Of a DNA stretch of 64,000 nucleotides, positions 43,665 to 52,369 are shown one piece after another. A program made the translations under genes and the position numbers. A model generated the notes under the pieces. It had not been told where the DNA came from, did not search any database, and saw only the letters and a program-made list of their open reading frames with translations. The DNA is from Capnocytophaga gingivalis ATCC 33624 (GTDB lineage Bacteria; Bacteroidota; Bacteroidia; Flavobacteriales; Flavobacteriaceae), in NCBI RefSeq assembly GCF_000174755.1, contig NZ_ACLQ01000022.1:1-64000 (forward strand), written 5' to 3'. Each line of letters opens with the position of its first letter. Position 1 is the stretch's first letter.

Positions 43665-44042
43665 TTACTCTGGTGCAGAATAGGTTACTATATCAATACC
43701 GATGCCGTTGGGGTCTATAATGGCAAAATGGCGGTCGCCCCAAGGCTCTTCGCGAAGCGCTATGGCAATGGGTACACCCTGCTCTTTTAACTTGTGGTAA
43801 TACTCGTCTACATTCTCTACTTCAATGGTGAGGTATACGCCCTGTTGGGTAAAAGGTTTTTGGAAAAGAGGTTGTTGTGAAGGGTGGTTAGGTAATAAAA
43901 AACTGATTTCTGCCTCCTGATTAGGGGTGTGCAACAGCAAATAAAAGTCGTTTTCAAAAGTAACACCAAATTGCAATACTTGGGTGTAGAAAGCCTTGCT
44001 CTCGGCTAATTTCTCGGTGATAATACCTGCGTTTAATTTCAT
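43665..44042 (-). CDS. VOC (glyoxalase-like) protein
   Basis: I start at MKLNAGIITEKLAES; the longer frame adds ten residues derived from promoter-like DNA. The 125-residue protein has the VOC fold (KAFYTQVLQFGVTFEN, YLTIEVENVDEYYHKL, DPNGIGIDIVTY). Family members are metal-dependent dioxygenases, isomerases or binding/resistance proteins; no specific activity is assigned. Confidence 0.85.
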   Translation of the reverse strand: MKLNAGIITEKLAESKAFYTQVLQFGVTFENDFYLLLHTPNQEAEISFLLPNHPSQQPLFQKPFTQQGVYLTIEVENVDEYYHKLKEQGVPIAIALREEPWGDRHFAIIDPNGIGIDIVTYSAPE

Positions 44043-44118
44043 TCTGATAATGTATTTGTTATTCGGCGGCAAAAGTACCGCAAGCGCAGGGAATACGATT
44101 GTAAAAAACGGACATTCT

Positions 44119-44898
44119 TCAGCCTAACACCTTACTCGGCGTATCGCCATAGAATGTTTTAAACGATTTGATAAAGTGGGCTTGGTCGTAATAAGTGTCT
44201 AAAAAAGAATGGTTGTGATAGGCTTTTGCACTTAGTATATGCTGAAAACGCACAATATTGCTAAAAGTCTTAGGACTATCACCTATGTAGTAGTCGAAAA
44301 GGCGGCGCAACTGTCGGGGGCTGATACCGGTATCTAACTCACTGATGTGTATACTGCCTTTGCTTTGCAATATCTGCAAAAGTGCCGAGAAAAAGCGGTT
44401 ATCCATCTGCAAAGGGCGTTGTGATAGGTGGCGGAGAAAATAGTTGTCTAAGCATTGTGCTATGGTAGCTAACGAAAGGGGAGTTTCCAACTGCTGAGCT
44501 ATAAAAGTAGCCAGTGCAGGTACTACCTCGCACAAAGGGATTTCTTGTGCGCTGATTTCAAAAGCATCTTGACCAAAAAGTAGCGGAAAGGCACTGGGTA
44601 GAAAGCGTACTCCTACATAATGAAAAGCCCCCGTTATAGGAAACTCTATGTATGTATTGCAATACCCCATAAGGGAACTCATCTGCGGGGCGTTGCAGTC
44701 AAAAAATAGGTCTATACAACCATCGGCAACTACTCGGTAAAAGAAAGGCGTGTTACGTGGAGGAGATTTCAGTTCCCAATAGCAATAGATAAATGGACGC
44801 AAAGCCTCACACGGAAGAAACTCGGTATAGGTAACCTCTTTTTCTTCTGCAGGAATAACCGATTGCGTAGGGTGATAATAGGGGCGAAGTGATAACAC
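44119..44898 (-). CDS. AraC family transcriptional regulator
   Basis: I place the start at the GTG codon (residue 12 of a frame that would begin MYFC), because the first ten codons contain the TACTTTTG promoter element. The N-terminal domain (about 1-140) is of the AraC-associated sensor type (CEALRPFIYCYWELKSP), and the C-terminus has the double HTH (ISPRQLRRLFDYYIGDSPKTF, FYGDTPSKVLG). It probably regulates a neighbour; the ligand is unknown. Confidence 0.8.
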   Translation of the reverse strand: MLSLRPYYHPTQSVIPAEEKEVTYTEFLPCEALRPFIYCYWELKSPPRNTPFFYRVVADGCIDLFFDCNAPQMSSLMGYCNTYIEFPITGAFHYVGVRFLPSAFPLLFGQDAFEISAQEIPLCEVVPALATFIAQQLETPLSLATIAQCLDNYFLRHLSQRPLQMDNRFFSALLQILQSKGSIHISELDTGISPRQLRRLFDYYIGDSPKTFSNIVRFQHILSAKAYHNHSFLDTYYDQAHFIKSFKTFYGDTPSKVLG

Positions 44899-44920
44899 GT
44901 TGTTTGCTATTGATAGAGTG

Positions 44921-44950
44921 CAAAAGTACAAATAATTAGCAAATTAGCAA
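44921..44950 (-). promoter_or_regulatory. Promoter of the AraC gene
   Basis: On the minus strand TTG (44950-44948), 19 bases, TACTTTTG (44928-44921). It overlaps what would be the first codons of the longest AraC frame and so decides the start. Confidence 0.75.
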
Positions 44951-44969
44951 ATGTGTTAATTATAATAAA

Positions 44970-45005
44970 AATCCCGCTGGTAGGCAAAGCCTACTAGCGG
45001 GGATT
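44970..45005. terminator. Terminator of the UvrA-like gene (CCCGCTGGTAG family)
   Basis: AATCCCGCTGGTAGGC against GCCTACTAGCGGGGATT with one bulge, about 19 bases after the stop at 45024 on the minus strand. Confidence 0.8.
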
Positions 45006-45023
45006 CTTATAATTTTACTAGGT

Positions 45024-47525
45024 TTATAAATATTTCCCTGTGATACTATTGGCGTTATTCTTTACTGTTTGAGGAGTGCCTTGAGCTACGATTCTTCCGC
45101 CTGCGGCACCGCCACCGGGACCCATATCGATAATATAATGAGCATTGCGAATGACGTCTAAATCGTGTTCAATCACTATCACGGTAGCTCCTAAGCTAAG
45201 GAGGCTCTGAAAAACACCGAGCAGCACACATACATCTTGCGGGTGTAGCCCTATGGTGGGTTCATCAAATACGAAAACGGTATCGCTCTGTCCTTTACCC
45301 ATTTCGCTGGCTAACTTAAGGCGTTGGGCTTCTCCGCCTGAAAGCCCTGGGGTATCTTCGCCAAGCGACAAATAGCCTAATCCTAACTGTTGTAACACTT
45401 GTAGTTTTTGATTTACTAACTTCAAATCGGTAGTTACCTCTATTACTTGGTCTATACTCATACTCATCAGCTGGGGTAGACTGTATTTTTCGCCATTCTT
45501 GGCGGTGCGAAATACTTTATAGGCTTCGCGCTTGTACCTACTCCCTTTGCAATCAGGGCACACAATATCAACATCGGGGAGGAACTGCACATCTAAGGAT
45601 ATTTGCCCTGTGCCGTCGCAGGTAGGGCAACGGAGGTCGCCTGTATTGTAGGAGAAGTCGCCTGCTTTATAGCCGTACTGTTTGGCATCGAGGGTTTTGG
45701 CGTAAATCTTACGGAGTTCGTCGTGAATACCGGCATAGGTAGCTACCGTAGAGCGCACATTGATGCCTATAGGGGTAGCATCGATGAGCTTTACCTGACG
45801 AATACCTTCTGCTTTTACCAATTTGATATGCTGAGGTAATTTCTTCCCCATAGCGTTTGCCTCTAAAGCGGGAATTAGGCTCTCTAACACTAAAGTAGTT
45901 TTGCCTGAGCCCGAAACCCCTGTAACTACTGTAAGTCTCCCCTTTGGAATTTCCACTTCTAAAGGGTGTACGGTGTGTATAGCATCGGTAGAGAGGTGTA
46001 TGTTTCCCATAGAAAAGAGTTCGTTTTTTGGGAGTTCTGCTGGCAGTTTGCTCTCTTGCGATAGGTAAGGTGCTATTACCGATTCCTTATTTTGTGCTAT
46101 TTCATCTACCGTTCCTTGTGCGATGACGGTTCCGCCATTAGTCCCTGCGCCTTTGCCCATTTCTACAATCTCATCGGCGTGAGTAAGTACTTGGGTATCG
46201 TGGTCTACCAATATCACCGAATTGCCATCGGCTATGAGGTCGTCCATCACACCTGTTAAGCCTTTGAGGTTGTGAGGGTGTAGCCCGATAGAGGGTTCGT
46301 CTAACACATAGAGCACCCCAGTAGTGCGGTTGCGTACAGCGCGTGCAAGCTGTACGCGCTGGCGTTCGCCAGTGGAAAGGGTAGCTGCTGCACGGTCTAA
46401 GGAGAGGTATCCCAAGCCTAAATCGATGAGGCGGTGGGCGGTATCGGTAAAGGCTTCGCAGATGTTTTTAGCCATTGGGCGCATAGCTTCTTCTAATGAA
46501 TCGGGGACGCCTGCTACCCAAACCATTAACTCATCGAGCGTCATAGCTGTAGCTTGGTCTAAGCCAATGCCCCTAAGGCGTGGGGCACGTGCCGCTGGAG
46601 AAAGCCTTGTGCCGTGGCAGTCGTGGCAAACGTCTTCTTTTAGGAACTTCTCGAGGCGTTTCATTCCACTATCGTCTTTTACCTTAGCCAAAGCGTTTTG
46701 TACGCTATACACAGCACTGTAGTAAGTAAAATCCATTTCGGCAGTTTGTCCTGTTTTGGGGTTTAGGTAGAATATATGTTTCTTTTCAGCAGGCCCGTGG
46801 TAGACTATTTCTTTTTCTTCGGGGGTTAAATCCTTGAAAGGCACATCAGTACGCACGCCCATTTCGCGGCATACATCTTTCATAAGCGACCACATCAGGG
46901 TACCCCATACCACCACTGCCCCCTCATCAATAGTGAGGTTTTCATCGGGGACTAACTTGCTTTCGTCAACCATTCTGACGGTTCCTATTCCGCCACAGGT
47001 AGGGCAAGCACCACGACTGTTGAAAGCCAAATCTTCAGCTCCAGGTCCGTAGAAATGTTCGTGGCACTCGGGGCAGGTGATTTCTTGCATAGCTGCTACA
47101 GCAAACGAAGGTTTTACATAGTGTCCGTTAGGGCAACAGTGATTGGCAAGCCTTGAGAACATCAGGCGGAGGCTGTTCAGCAATTCGGTCATTGTGCCGA
47201 AAGTACTGCGGATACCAGGTACCGTAGGGCGTTGGTGCAGTGCTAAGGAGGCTGGCACGTAGCGCACATCGTCTACCTCAGCGCGTTCGGCTTGCGTCAT
47301 TCGTCGCCTTGTGTAGGTGGAAAGCGATTCTAAGTATCTTCGTGAGCCTTCGGCATAGAGAACTCCTAAGGCAAGAGATGATTTGCCTGAGCCCGATACG
47401 CCGGCAATCCCTACAATCTTATTGAGGGGTATATCGACGTCTATATTCCTGATGTTGTGTACTTTAGCACCTCGAACTTCAATATTTTTGGGGCTTTTAG
47501 GGTTTTCTTTTTTCATAGTTGTCAT
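45024..47525 (-). CDS. UvrA-like ATPase lacking the UvrB-binding domain (UvrA2 type)
   Basis: An 833-residue double-ABC ATPase. Walker A motifs GVSGSGKSS (about residue 41) and GVSGSGKTT, signature motifs STGERQRVQLARA and LSGGEAQRLKLAS, and the CPxC zinc modules (ITCPECHEHFYGP.., GACPTCGGIGT and LRCPTCDGTGQ, VCPDCKGSRY) are intact. After CCPNGHYV the sequence reaches the zinc module within about 20 residues, whereas canonical UvrA has about 120 residues there for UvrB binding. That matches UvrA2/DrrC-type proteins, linked to drug resistance. Overlaps the upstream MmcQ gene by one base (TAATG). Confidence 0.9.
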   Translation of the reverse strand: MTTMKKENPKSPKNIEVRGAKVHNIRNIDVDIPLNKIVGIAGVSGSGKSSLALGVLYAEGSRRYLESLSTYTRRRMTQAERAEVDDVRYVPASLALHQRPTVPGIRSTFGTMTELLNSLRLMFSRLANHCCPNGHYVKPSFAVAAMQEITCPECHEHFYGPGAEDLAFNSRGACPTCGGIGTVRMVDESKLVPDENLTIDEGAVVVWGTLMWSLMKDVCREMGVRTDVPFKDLTPEEKEIVYHGPAEKKHIFYLNPKTGQTAEMDFTYYSAVYSVQNALAKVKDDSGMKRLEKFLKEDVCHDCHGTRLSPAARAPRLRGIGLDQATAMTLDELMVWVAGVPDSLEEAMRPMAKNICEAFTDTAHRLIDLGLGYLSLDRAAATLSTGERQRVQLARAVRNRTTGVLYVLDEPSIGLHPHNLKGLTGVMDDLIADGNSVILVDHDTQVLTHADEIVEMGKGAGTNGGTVIAQGTVDEIAQNKESVIAPYLSQESKLPAELPKNELFSMGNIHLSTDAIHTVHPLEVEIPKGRLTVVTGVSGSGKTTLVLESLIPALEANAMGKKLPQHIKLVKAEGIRQVKLIDATPIGINVRSTVATYAGIHDELRKIYAKTLDAKQYGYKAGDFSYNTGDLRCPTCDGTGQISLDVQFLPDVDIVCPDCKGSRYKREAYKVFRTAKNGEKYSLPQLMSMSIDQVIEVTTDLKLVNQKLQVLQQLGLGYLSLGEDTPGLSGGEAQRLKLASEMGKGQSDTVFVFDEPTIGLHPQDVCVLLGVFQSLLSLGATVIVIEHDLDVIRNAHYIIDMGPGGGAAGGRIVAQGTPQTVKNNANSITGKYL

Positions 47526-47881
47526 TATTTTACTAATTTGTTTTTCTGTGAAGAAGCTACTAAATCATACGATTGTTTTACATAAGCCTTGATTTTATCA
47601 TCGGGCATATCCTCATTGAAACGGATACCCACCCAATATTTTTTGCTTAGGTTAAAAGGGTTTTCTACTGCTTGATAATTTGCTTTGAGTTGTTCTATCT
47701 CATCGGGGTTCCATTTGAGCGTGCATTTGTCAAACTTATTGATATCAAAGAAGCAAAACATCTTTGTACCCACATAAAAAACTAAGATTGAATCAGCATT
47801 TTTAAAGAACCCCGAAAAGGGCATTTTCTCATACGTATCAGGCAGGGATAGGCAAAAGTCTCTAAATTCTTCTATATTCAT
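47525..47881 (-). CDS. MmcQ/YjbR family protein
   Basis: A 118-residue protein (FRDFCLSLPDTYEKMPF, VGTKMFCFFDINKFD, LKWNPDEIEQLKANYQAVENPFN) of the MmcQ/YjbR (CyaY-like) family, often called DNA-binding. Its stop overlaps the start of the UvrA-like gene by one base (TAATG), so the two are translationally coupled and may act together. The pairing is notable because both are linked to DNA or drug contact. Confidence 0.85.
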   Translation of the reverse strand: MNIEEFRDFCLSLPDTYEKMPFSGFFKNADSILVFYVGTKMFCFFDINKFDKCTLKWNPDEIEQLKANYQAVENPFNLSKKYWVGIRFNEDMPDDKIKAYVKQSYDLVASSQKNKLVK

Positions 47882-47939
47882 AGTGTGAGCCCCACGGGCA
47901 GTTTAAGGTTTATAATGTTTTAATCGTAATGGCAAAATC

Positions 47940-48434
47940 TCACTTGAAAAGTTCTAAAGCAATATGTGCGCAAGCCTCAGCATCGGCTAAAGCGTGGTGA
48001 TGTTGCTTGAGATCAAAACCAAAATAAGCGGATACAGTGTCTAACTTGTGATTTACAAGCTGAGGGAGGCTCTTGCGCGCTGCTCTCAAAGTGCAAAAGA
48101 AAGGATTAGTGTGCTGTGGGAGCGCGTAATAAGCTAATACTTCCCGCAAACAGCCTTCATCAAACATACTATTGTGAGCTACAAGGGGTAAATCTTTTAT
48201 TTTTGGTAGTATTTCTTTCCATACTTCAGGGAAGAGAGGAGCCTTTTCGGTGTCGTACTGCGAAAGTCCGTGTACTTGGGTACAGAAAGGAGAATAATAG
48301 TTAGGAGCTGGTTTTATCAGTTGGTAGTAAGTATCGACAATCTCGTTGTTTTCTACAAAAACAAGTCCAATACTGCAAACACTGCTGCGGTATTGATTAG
48401 CGGTTTCAAAGTCTAAGGCTACGAAAGTGTTCAT
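47940..48434 (-). CDS. DEDDh 3'-5' exonuclease (DnaQ-like)
   Basis: A 164-residue exonuclease: ALDFETANQ (the DxE of motif I), AHNSMFDEGCL (motif II) and HHALADAEACAHIAL (motif III with H and D). This is the DEDDh class that includes the polymerase III epsilon subunit and RNase T-like enzymes. It lacks the polymerase-binding tail of DnaQ, so it is probably a stand-alone DNA or RNA trimming enzyme. Confidence 0.88.
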   Translation of the reverse strand: MNTFVALDFETANQYRSSVCSIGLVFVENNEIVDTYYQLIKPAPNYYSPFCTQVHGLSQYDTEKAPLFPEVWKEILPKIKDLPLVAHNSMFDEGCLREVLAYYALPQHTNPFFCTLRAARKSLPQLVNHKLDTVSAYFGFDLKQHHHALADAEACAHIALELFK

Positions 48435-48508
48435 TTTATTTAGGAGATTTATTGAAGAGACAAAGGTACGAAAATAATTGACAAATTAGCTAATGTGTAA
48501 ATTACAAT

Positions 48509-48546
48509 AAATCCCTGCTTATAGGCTATCCTATAAGCAGGGATTT
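48509..48546. terminator. Perfect terminator hairpin
   Basis: AAATCCCTGCTTATAGG and its exact complement enclose CTAT. It lies after the 48580-49578 gene on the minus strand and before the exonuclease promoter region. Confidence 0.85.
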
Positions 48547-48579
48547 ATCTCTAATGCTTTTTTATAAACTATCGCTTTG

Positions 48580-49578
48580 TTAAGATATCAAGAGAACACT
48601 TGCTTCATCTTCTAACATCGAAAACAATACTCCGTACTGACGCTGTGCAGCTTCTGCATTTTCTTTTGGACAAAGCCCTATGATATAGCTGTCGCCTCCT
48701 ATATCTATATCATAAAGAGCAAATTCACTTTTTGCTGCTAAGAGCTGAAACACCTTATCGGGAGGCGTGTTGTTGTCTATTTCCAAATCTATTTCTTTGC
48801 CTTTTAGCTGTTTACTTAGCAGATTATAGTTATAGATAACATCTTCTGCTTCTGTTTTCCAATCAATTACCTGCAAGTAGTTTGAGGCTATCATCTCGGA
48901 AAGGAAAGCATCAGATAGATTTTCTTCGCCTAATACACTCATACATATTCTATTGGCAGCGCAAGAGGGAATGGAGAGTAAGTCAGCCAATGATAGCCAT
49001 TCTTTCTGGAACTTTTTGGATATTTGAATGTTTTGAGGAGCTATTTCTCCTTTGCCTTCTTGTTTTTTCAACAAGGCGTTTTGTAAATCTATATAAACAG
49101 CAAGGCGTTTTTCAAGTCGTTCGATAGTACTACTATCGGTTACAGGATCGTTTTTTCCTATATAATCATACGATCTATGACCTTTTTTGTTGGAGATAAA
49201 ATAGGCATATCGCACCCACTCGCATTTGTCCTTAACACGACAGATAGCATAGCGTACATTTTCGTTAATATCTTCAAATATAATACTTTGAGGAATAAAA
49301 TAAGAGTAGTCTTCTGAGAGAGAATTGTTCTGCTCCAAACAAATGGAAATGATCCCTGAGGTATCCTTTTCATGGATTGTCCCAAGCAGTAGTTCGGTAT
49401 TATGGTCGTTTAGTTGGGTATAGTTATTCATTATTTTTTGGAAGTCTTCCAAAGGATAGGGACTGCCTCCGATGCATTCTTCTTTGGCGTAAAAGACCCA
49501 GCAGGAGGTAGGTTTCTTTTTTAGTGTGTTCATACCCAATATATTGGATATTTTTTCTATCATACTTTTTAAAAACAT
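48580..49578 (-). CDS. Hypothetical cytosolic protein
   Basis: A 332-residue protein without signal peptide or membrane segments. The first half is beta-rich (SCWVFYAKEECIGGSPYP, LLLGTIHEKDTSGIISICLEQ). The second half is more helical, ending with a region (EFALYDIDIGGDSYIIGLCPK) that could be an acidic binding domain. No family recognised; it may be an accessory immunity-like protein. Confidence 0.55.
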   Translation of the reverse strand: MFLKSMIEKISNILGMNTLKKKPTSCWVFYAKEECIGGSPYPLEDFQKIMNNYTQLNDHNTELLLGTIHEKDTSGIISICLEQNNSLSEDYSYFIPQSIIFEDINENVRYAICRVKDKCEWVRYAYFISNKKGHRSYDYIGKNDPVTDSSTIERLEKRLAVYIDLQNALLKKQEGKGEIAPQNIQISKKFQKEWLSLADLLSIPSCAANRICMSVLGEENLSDAFLSEMIASNYLQVIDWKTEAEDVIYNYNLLSKQLKGKEIDLEIDNNTPPDKVFQLLAAKSEFALYDIDIGGDSYIIGLCPKENAEAAQRQYGVLFSMLEDEASVLLIS

Positions 49579-49592
49579 AGCTAAAGTTCTTT

Positions 49593-49850
49593 CTAATATT
49601 TTTTTATAAATTCAGTGATTTCGGTAGCAGTTTTGATGCGGGCTTCTTCAGAAGTAAAGCTGTGGTCTACTTGGGGAAGGAGTATTAATTGACTATTTTT
49701 ATACCCTTGGTGGTAGCGCTCGCCATAGGTATAAGGGACTACCACATCCCAAGTGCCATGAATAACAAGGGCTGGTCCTTTATACTCTTTGGCAGTTTCG
49801 TATATAGGGAGCGTTTGAGCGGTGGCGATATAGTCGTGCCCCATACGCAA
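49593..49850 (-). pseudogene. C-terminal fragment of an alpha/beta hydrolase
   Basis: About 85 codons encode the last third of an alpha/beta hydrolase: ALVIHGTWDVVVPY carries the catalytic Asp position and LPQVDHSFTSEEA the His. The nucleophile Ser and the N-terminal half are absent. Upstream sequence belongs to a different gene (see next entry), so this is a deletion remnant. Confidence 0.75.
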
Positions 49851-49932
49851 TCCTCTGGAGCGTAGGGATAAGGCGTTCTTCTACTTGTAATTGATGAGCA
49901 TCGCCTGCTTGGTAAATAACAATTGCTTTCAT
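49851..49932 (-). pseudogene. N-terminal stub of a zinc-type alcohol dehydrogenase / quinone oxidoreductase
   Basis: An ATG at 49932 starts MKAIVIYQAGDAHQLQVEER, the N-terminus typical of MDR-family quinone oxidoreductases and zinc alcohol dehydrogenases. The homology ends after about 25 codons, where hydrolase sequence begins in a different frame. An upstream array of TAATTTGC units (about 49937-49962) borders it. Confidence 0.7.
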
Positions 49933-49948
49933 TTAATATGCTAATTTG

Positions 49949-50659
49949 CTAATTTGCTAATTGTTTAACAAACTCATTGGCAGGGTGTTGTTTTATCATT
50001 TCGGGGGTGTCGTATTGCTGAATAACACCCTTATCCAGCACTAATACTTTGGTGCCTAGTGTGAGAGCTTCGGTGATGTCGTGGGTAACGAATACTATGG
50101 TAACCCCTGTTTGCTGATGTAGCGCTTTGAGCTCGCGCTGTAGCTGCTTGCGGGTGATGCTGTCTAATGCTCCAAATGGCTCGTCCATCAAGATGATAAA
50201 GGGGCTTGCAGCTAAGGCACGAGCGATACCTACCCGCTGCTGCTGTCCGCCCGAAAGCTGGTGAGGGAATCGGTTGGCGAGTTCGGGGGGAAGGTTCACC
50301 TGTTGTAGTTTTTCGGTGACAATGTGCTCTATATCGGTTTTGGAGTACTTTTTTAGGTGGAGTACATAGGCGATATTCTCGGCAACGGTAAGATGTGGGA
50401 AGAGGATATTTCCTTGAATTACATAGCCTATGTTGCGACGTAGGGCAATGAGGTCTTCTGCTAAAATATTCTTGCCGTTAATATGTATTTCGCCTTTATC
50501 GGGTAATACCAATCCGTTTATCATTTTTAGCACGGTAGTTTTGCCAGAGCCTGAAGTGCCTATGATAGTGAGGAAAGTACCGCTTTCAATAGTGAGGTTG
50601 AAGTCGGAGATGATTTCCTTGCCGTTATAGCTTTTGTATATGTGGGTAAATGTTATCAT
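49949..50659 (-). CDS. ABC importer ATP-binding protein (osmoprotectant/ergothioneine type)
   Basis: A 236-residue ATPase of the ProV/OpuCA/EgtV group: Walker A GTSGSGKTT, signature LSGGQQQRVGIARAL, Walker B IILMDEPFGALD, and the H-loop THDITEAL. It lacks CBS domains at the C-terminus. It overlaps the upstream permease-binding fusion gene by 4 bases (ATGA) and forms a two-gene importer with it. Confidence 0.93.
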   Translation of the reverse strand: MITFTHIYKSYNGKEIISDFNLTIESGTFLTIIGTSGSGKTTVLKMINGLVLPDKGEIHINGKNILAEDLIALRRNIGYVIQGNILFPHLTVAENIAYVLHLKKYSKTDIEHIVTEKLQQVNLPPELANRFPHQLSGGQQQRVGIARALAASPFIILMDEPFGALDSITRKQLQRELKALHQQTGVTIVFVTHDITEALTLGTKVLVLDKGVIQQYDTPEMIKQHPANEFVKQLAN

Positions 50660-52197
50660 TGTTGTGGGTGTAAAAGTCCTTTTTGTAGCAGGTAGTTTTT
50701 AGCTACTTCTTCAGGTCGTTTCCTCTCGGTTTCTACCAAAAAATTGAGGTGCGCCATCGTGGCATCATCAATGAGGTTGTTGAGTTTTTTTAGGGTGGTG
50801 CGCAGGGCGGGGTAAGTGGTGAGCAATTCGGTACGTACGACCGTGCCTGCCTTATAAGAAGGGTAGAGATTGCGGTCGTCCTGGAGTACAACAACCTCAC
50901 TTACAAAAAGCTGCCCATCAGTAGTAAATACTACCATAGCATCAATCTTCTTATCGCGTATGGCTTGGTATTTTAGTCCGATGTCCATATCTATTACTCT
51001 GCCAAAGTGGATGCCATAGACTTCTTGGAGTTGCTTATAGCCGTCCTCACGCTCGAAGAAATCATATTCAGCCCCAAAGATAAGCTGGTGGCTCACCTTA
51101 GCCAAATCGGTGAAGGTTTTGAGCTGGTATTGTTGTGCTACTTGTTTGCTGACGGCTAAGCCATAGGTATTGTTGAAGCCGTATAAATTTGCCCATTCTA
51201 AACCGTATTGTTTTTTGTAGGCATCTTCTAAGATAGAGAACTTATCATCTTGGTAAGGGTCTTTGTGCTTGAGTACTGCTTCCCACGAGGTGCCGGTATA
51301 TTCGGGATAGATATCAAAGCCTCCGCGCAGCATTGCAGGGTGAATATTGGAGGTACCACCCCCTACGCCATTGGTGAGGCGTACTGAAAGCCCTGTGTCC
51401 TGCTCAATAAGCAAGGCAAGCATTTGCCCTAATATATAACTTTCGGTCATTGGCTTGGTAGCGATGTGAATATCTTTCGTCTTTTTGGGAGAAAGCACAA
51501 AGAACAAGGTGATAAGCAGTGCCAATACCCCTACCCCTACCAGCTTTAGAGGGTTGCGCTTATGGGCTACTTCGCGGTTTACTAATCGTTTTTCTATTTT
51601 TGCTAAGAAGAAATCGAATCCCAAAGCCAAGAGAGCAATGAGCACACTGCCTACCAGAGTCATCGCGCTATTATTGGTAGTGATTCCGCGATAGATAGCA
51701 ACCCCCAAGCCACCAGCCCCTACAAAAGAGGCGATACCTGCTAGTGCAATGGTCATCGTAACCATATTGCGAATGCCCGACATTAGCACGGGGAGGGCTA
51801 AGGGGAGTTTTATTTTCCAGAGCAACTGCCAGCGGGTGCTACCCATTGCCTCGGCAGCTTCGATAATAAGCGGGTTGATGTGCGTAATGCCCGTATAGGT
51901 ACTGCGGATAATAGGCAGCAAGGCATAGAGTATCAATGCAATAAGAGCGGTAAGGTTGCCTACCCCTGTAATGGAGATAAAAAAACCTAACAAGGCGATA
52001 GAAGGGATAGTATAGAGCATATTTACTGCCCCCAAGAGCCAAGCGGCATACTTGCGGTACTCGCTAATAAAAATACCCAATAGCACTCCTATAAGAGAGG
52101 CTACAACTATGGCAGAGAGCGAGATAAGCAGATGCTCGACAGTGAGATGCAGGAAGAAAGGTGCTTCGTCACGGAGAAGAGTACTAAGATTTGTCAA
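50656..52197 (-). CDS. Fused ABC permease/substrate-binding protein (OpuCBC/EgtU type)
   Basis: A 513-residue fusion. Residues about 1-215 are a permease with six helices and the EAA-like loop EAAEAMGSTRWQLLWKIKLP. Residues about 240-505 are a periplasmic binding domain of the osmoprotectant type (IHIATKPMTESYILGQMLA, FDIYPEYTGTSWEAVL, NLYPSYKAGTVVR). Fused permease-binding proteins of this class import glycine betaine, choline or carnitine, and in EgtU of Streptococcus and Helicobacter import ergothioneine. The substrate is not decided here. Confidence 0.9.
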   Translation of the reverse strand: MTNLSTLLRDEAPFFLHLTVEHLLISLSAIVVASLIGVLLGIFISEYRKYAAWLLGAVNMLYTIPSIALLGFFISITGVGNLTALIALILYALLPIIRSTYTGITHINPLIIEAAEAMGSTRWQLLWKIKLPLALPVLMSGIRNMVTMTIALAGIASFVGAGGLGVAIYRGITTNNSAMTLVGSVLIALLALGFDFFLAKIEKRLVNREVAHKRNPLKLVGVGVLALLITLFFVLSPKKTKDIHIATKPMTESYILGQMLALLIEQDTGLSVRLTNGVGGGTSNIHPAMLRGGFDIYPEYTGTSWEAVLKHKDPYQDDKFSILEDAYKKQYGLEWANLYGFNNTYGLAVSKQVAQQYQLKTFTDLAKVSHQLIFGAEYDFFEREDGYKQLQEVYGIHFGRVIDMDIGLKYQAIRDKKIDAMVVFTTDGQLFVSEVVVLQDDRNLYPSYKAGTVVRTELLTTYPALRTTLKKLNNLIDDATMAHLNFLVETERKRPEEVAKNYLLQKGLLHPQQ

Positions 52198-52369
52198 TGT
52201 GTTGAATTGTTAATCTGTAAGTGAAATTATTTTGGCAAAGATACAAAAATAATTCGTCCAATCTCAAAAGTTCTTATATAATAAAGATAGGGATTCTTTA
52301 TCTTTGTATCTACAAAAATAAATATCCCTATAACTAATTTTTCTCAAGAAAAGGTGCCGTTATTACTCC

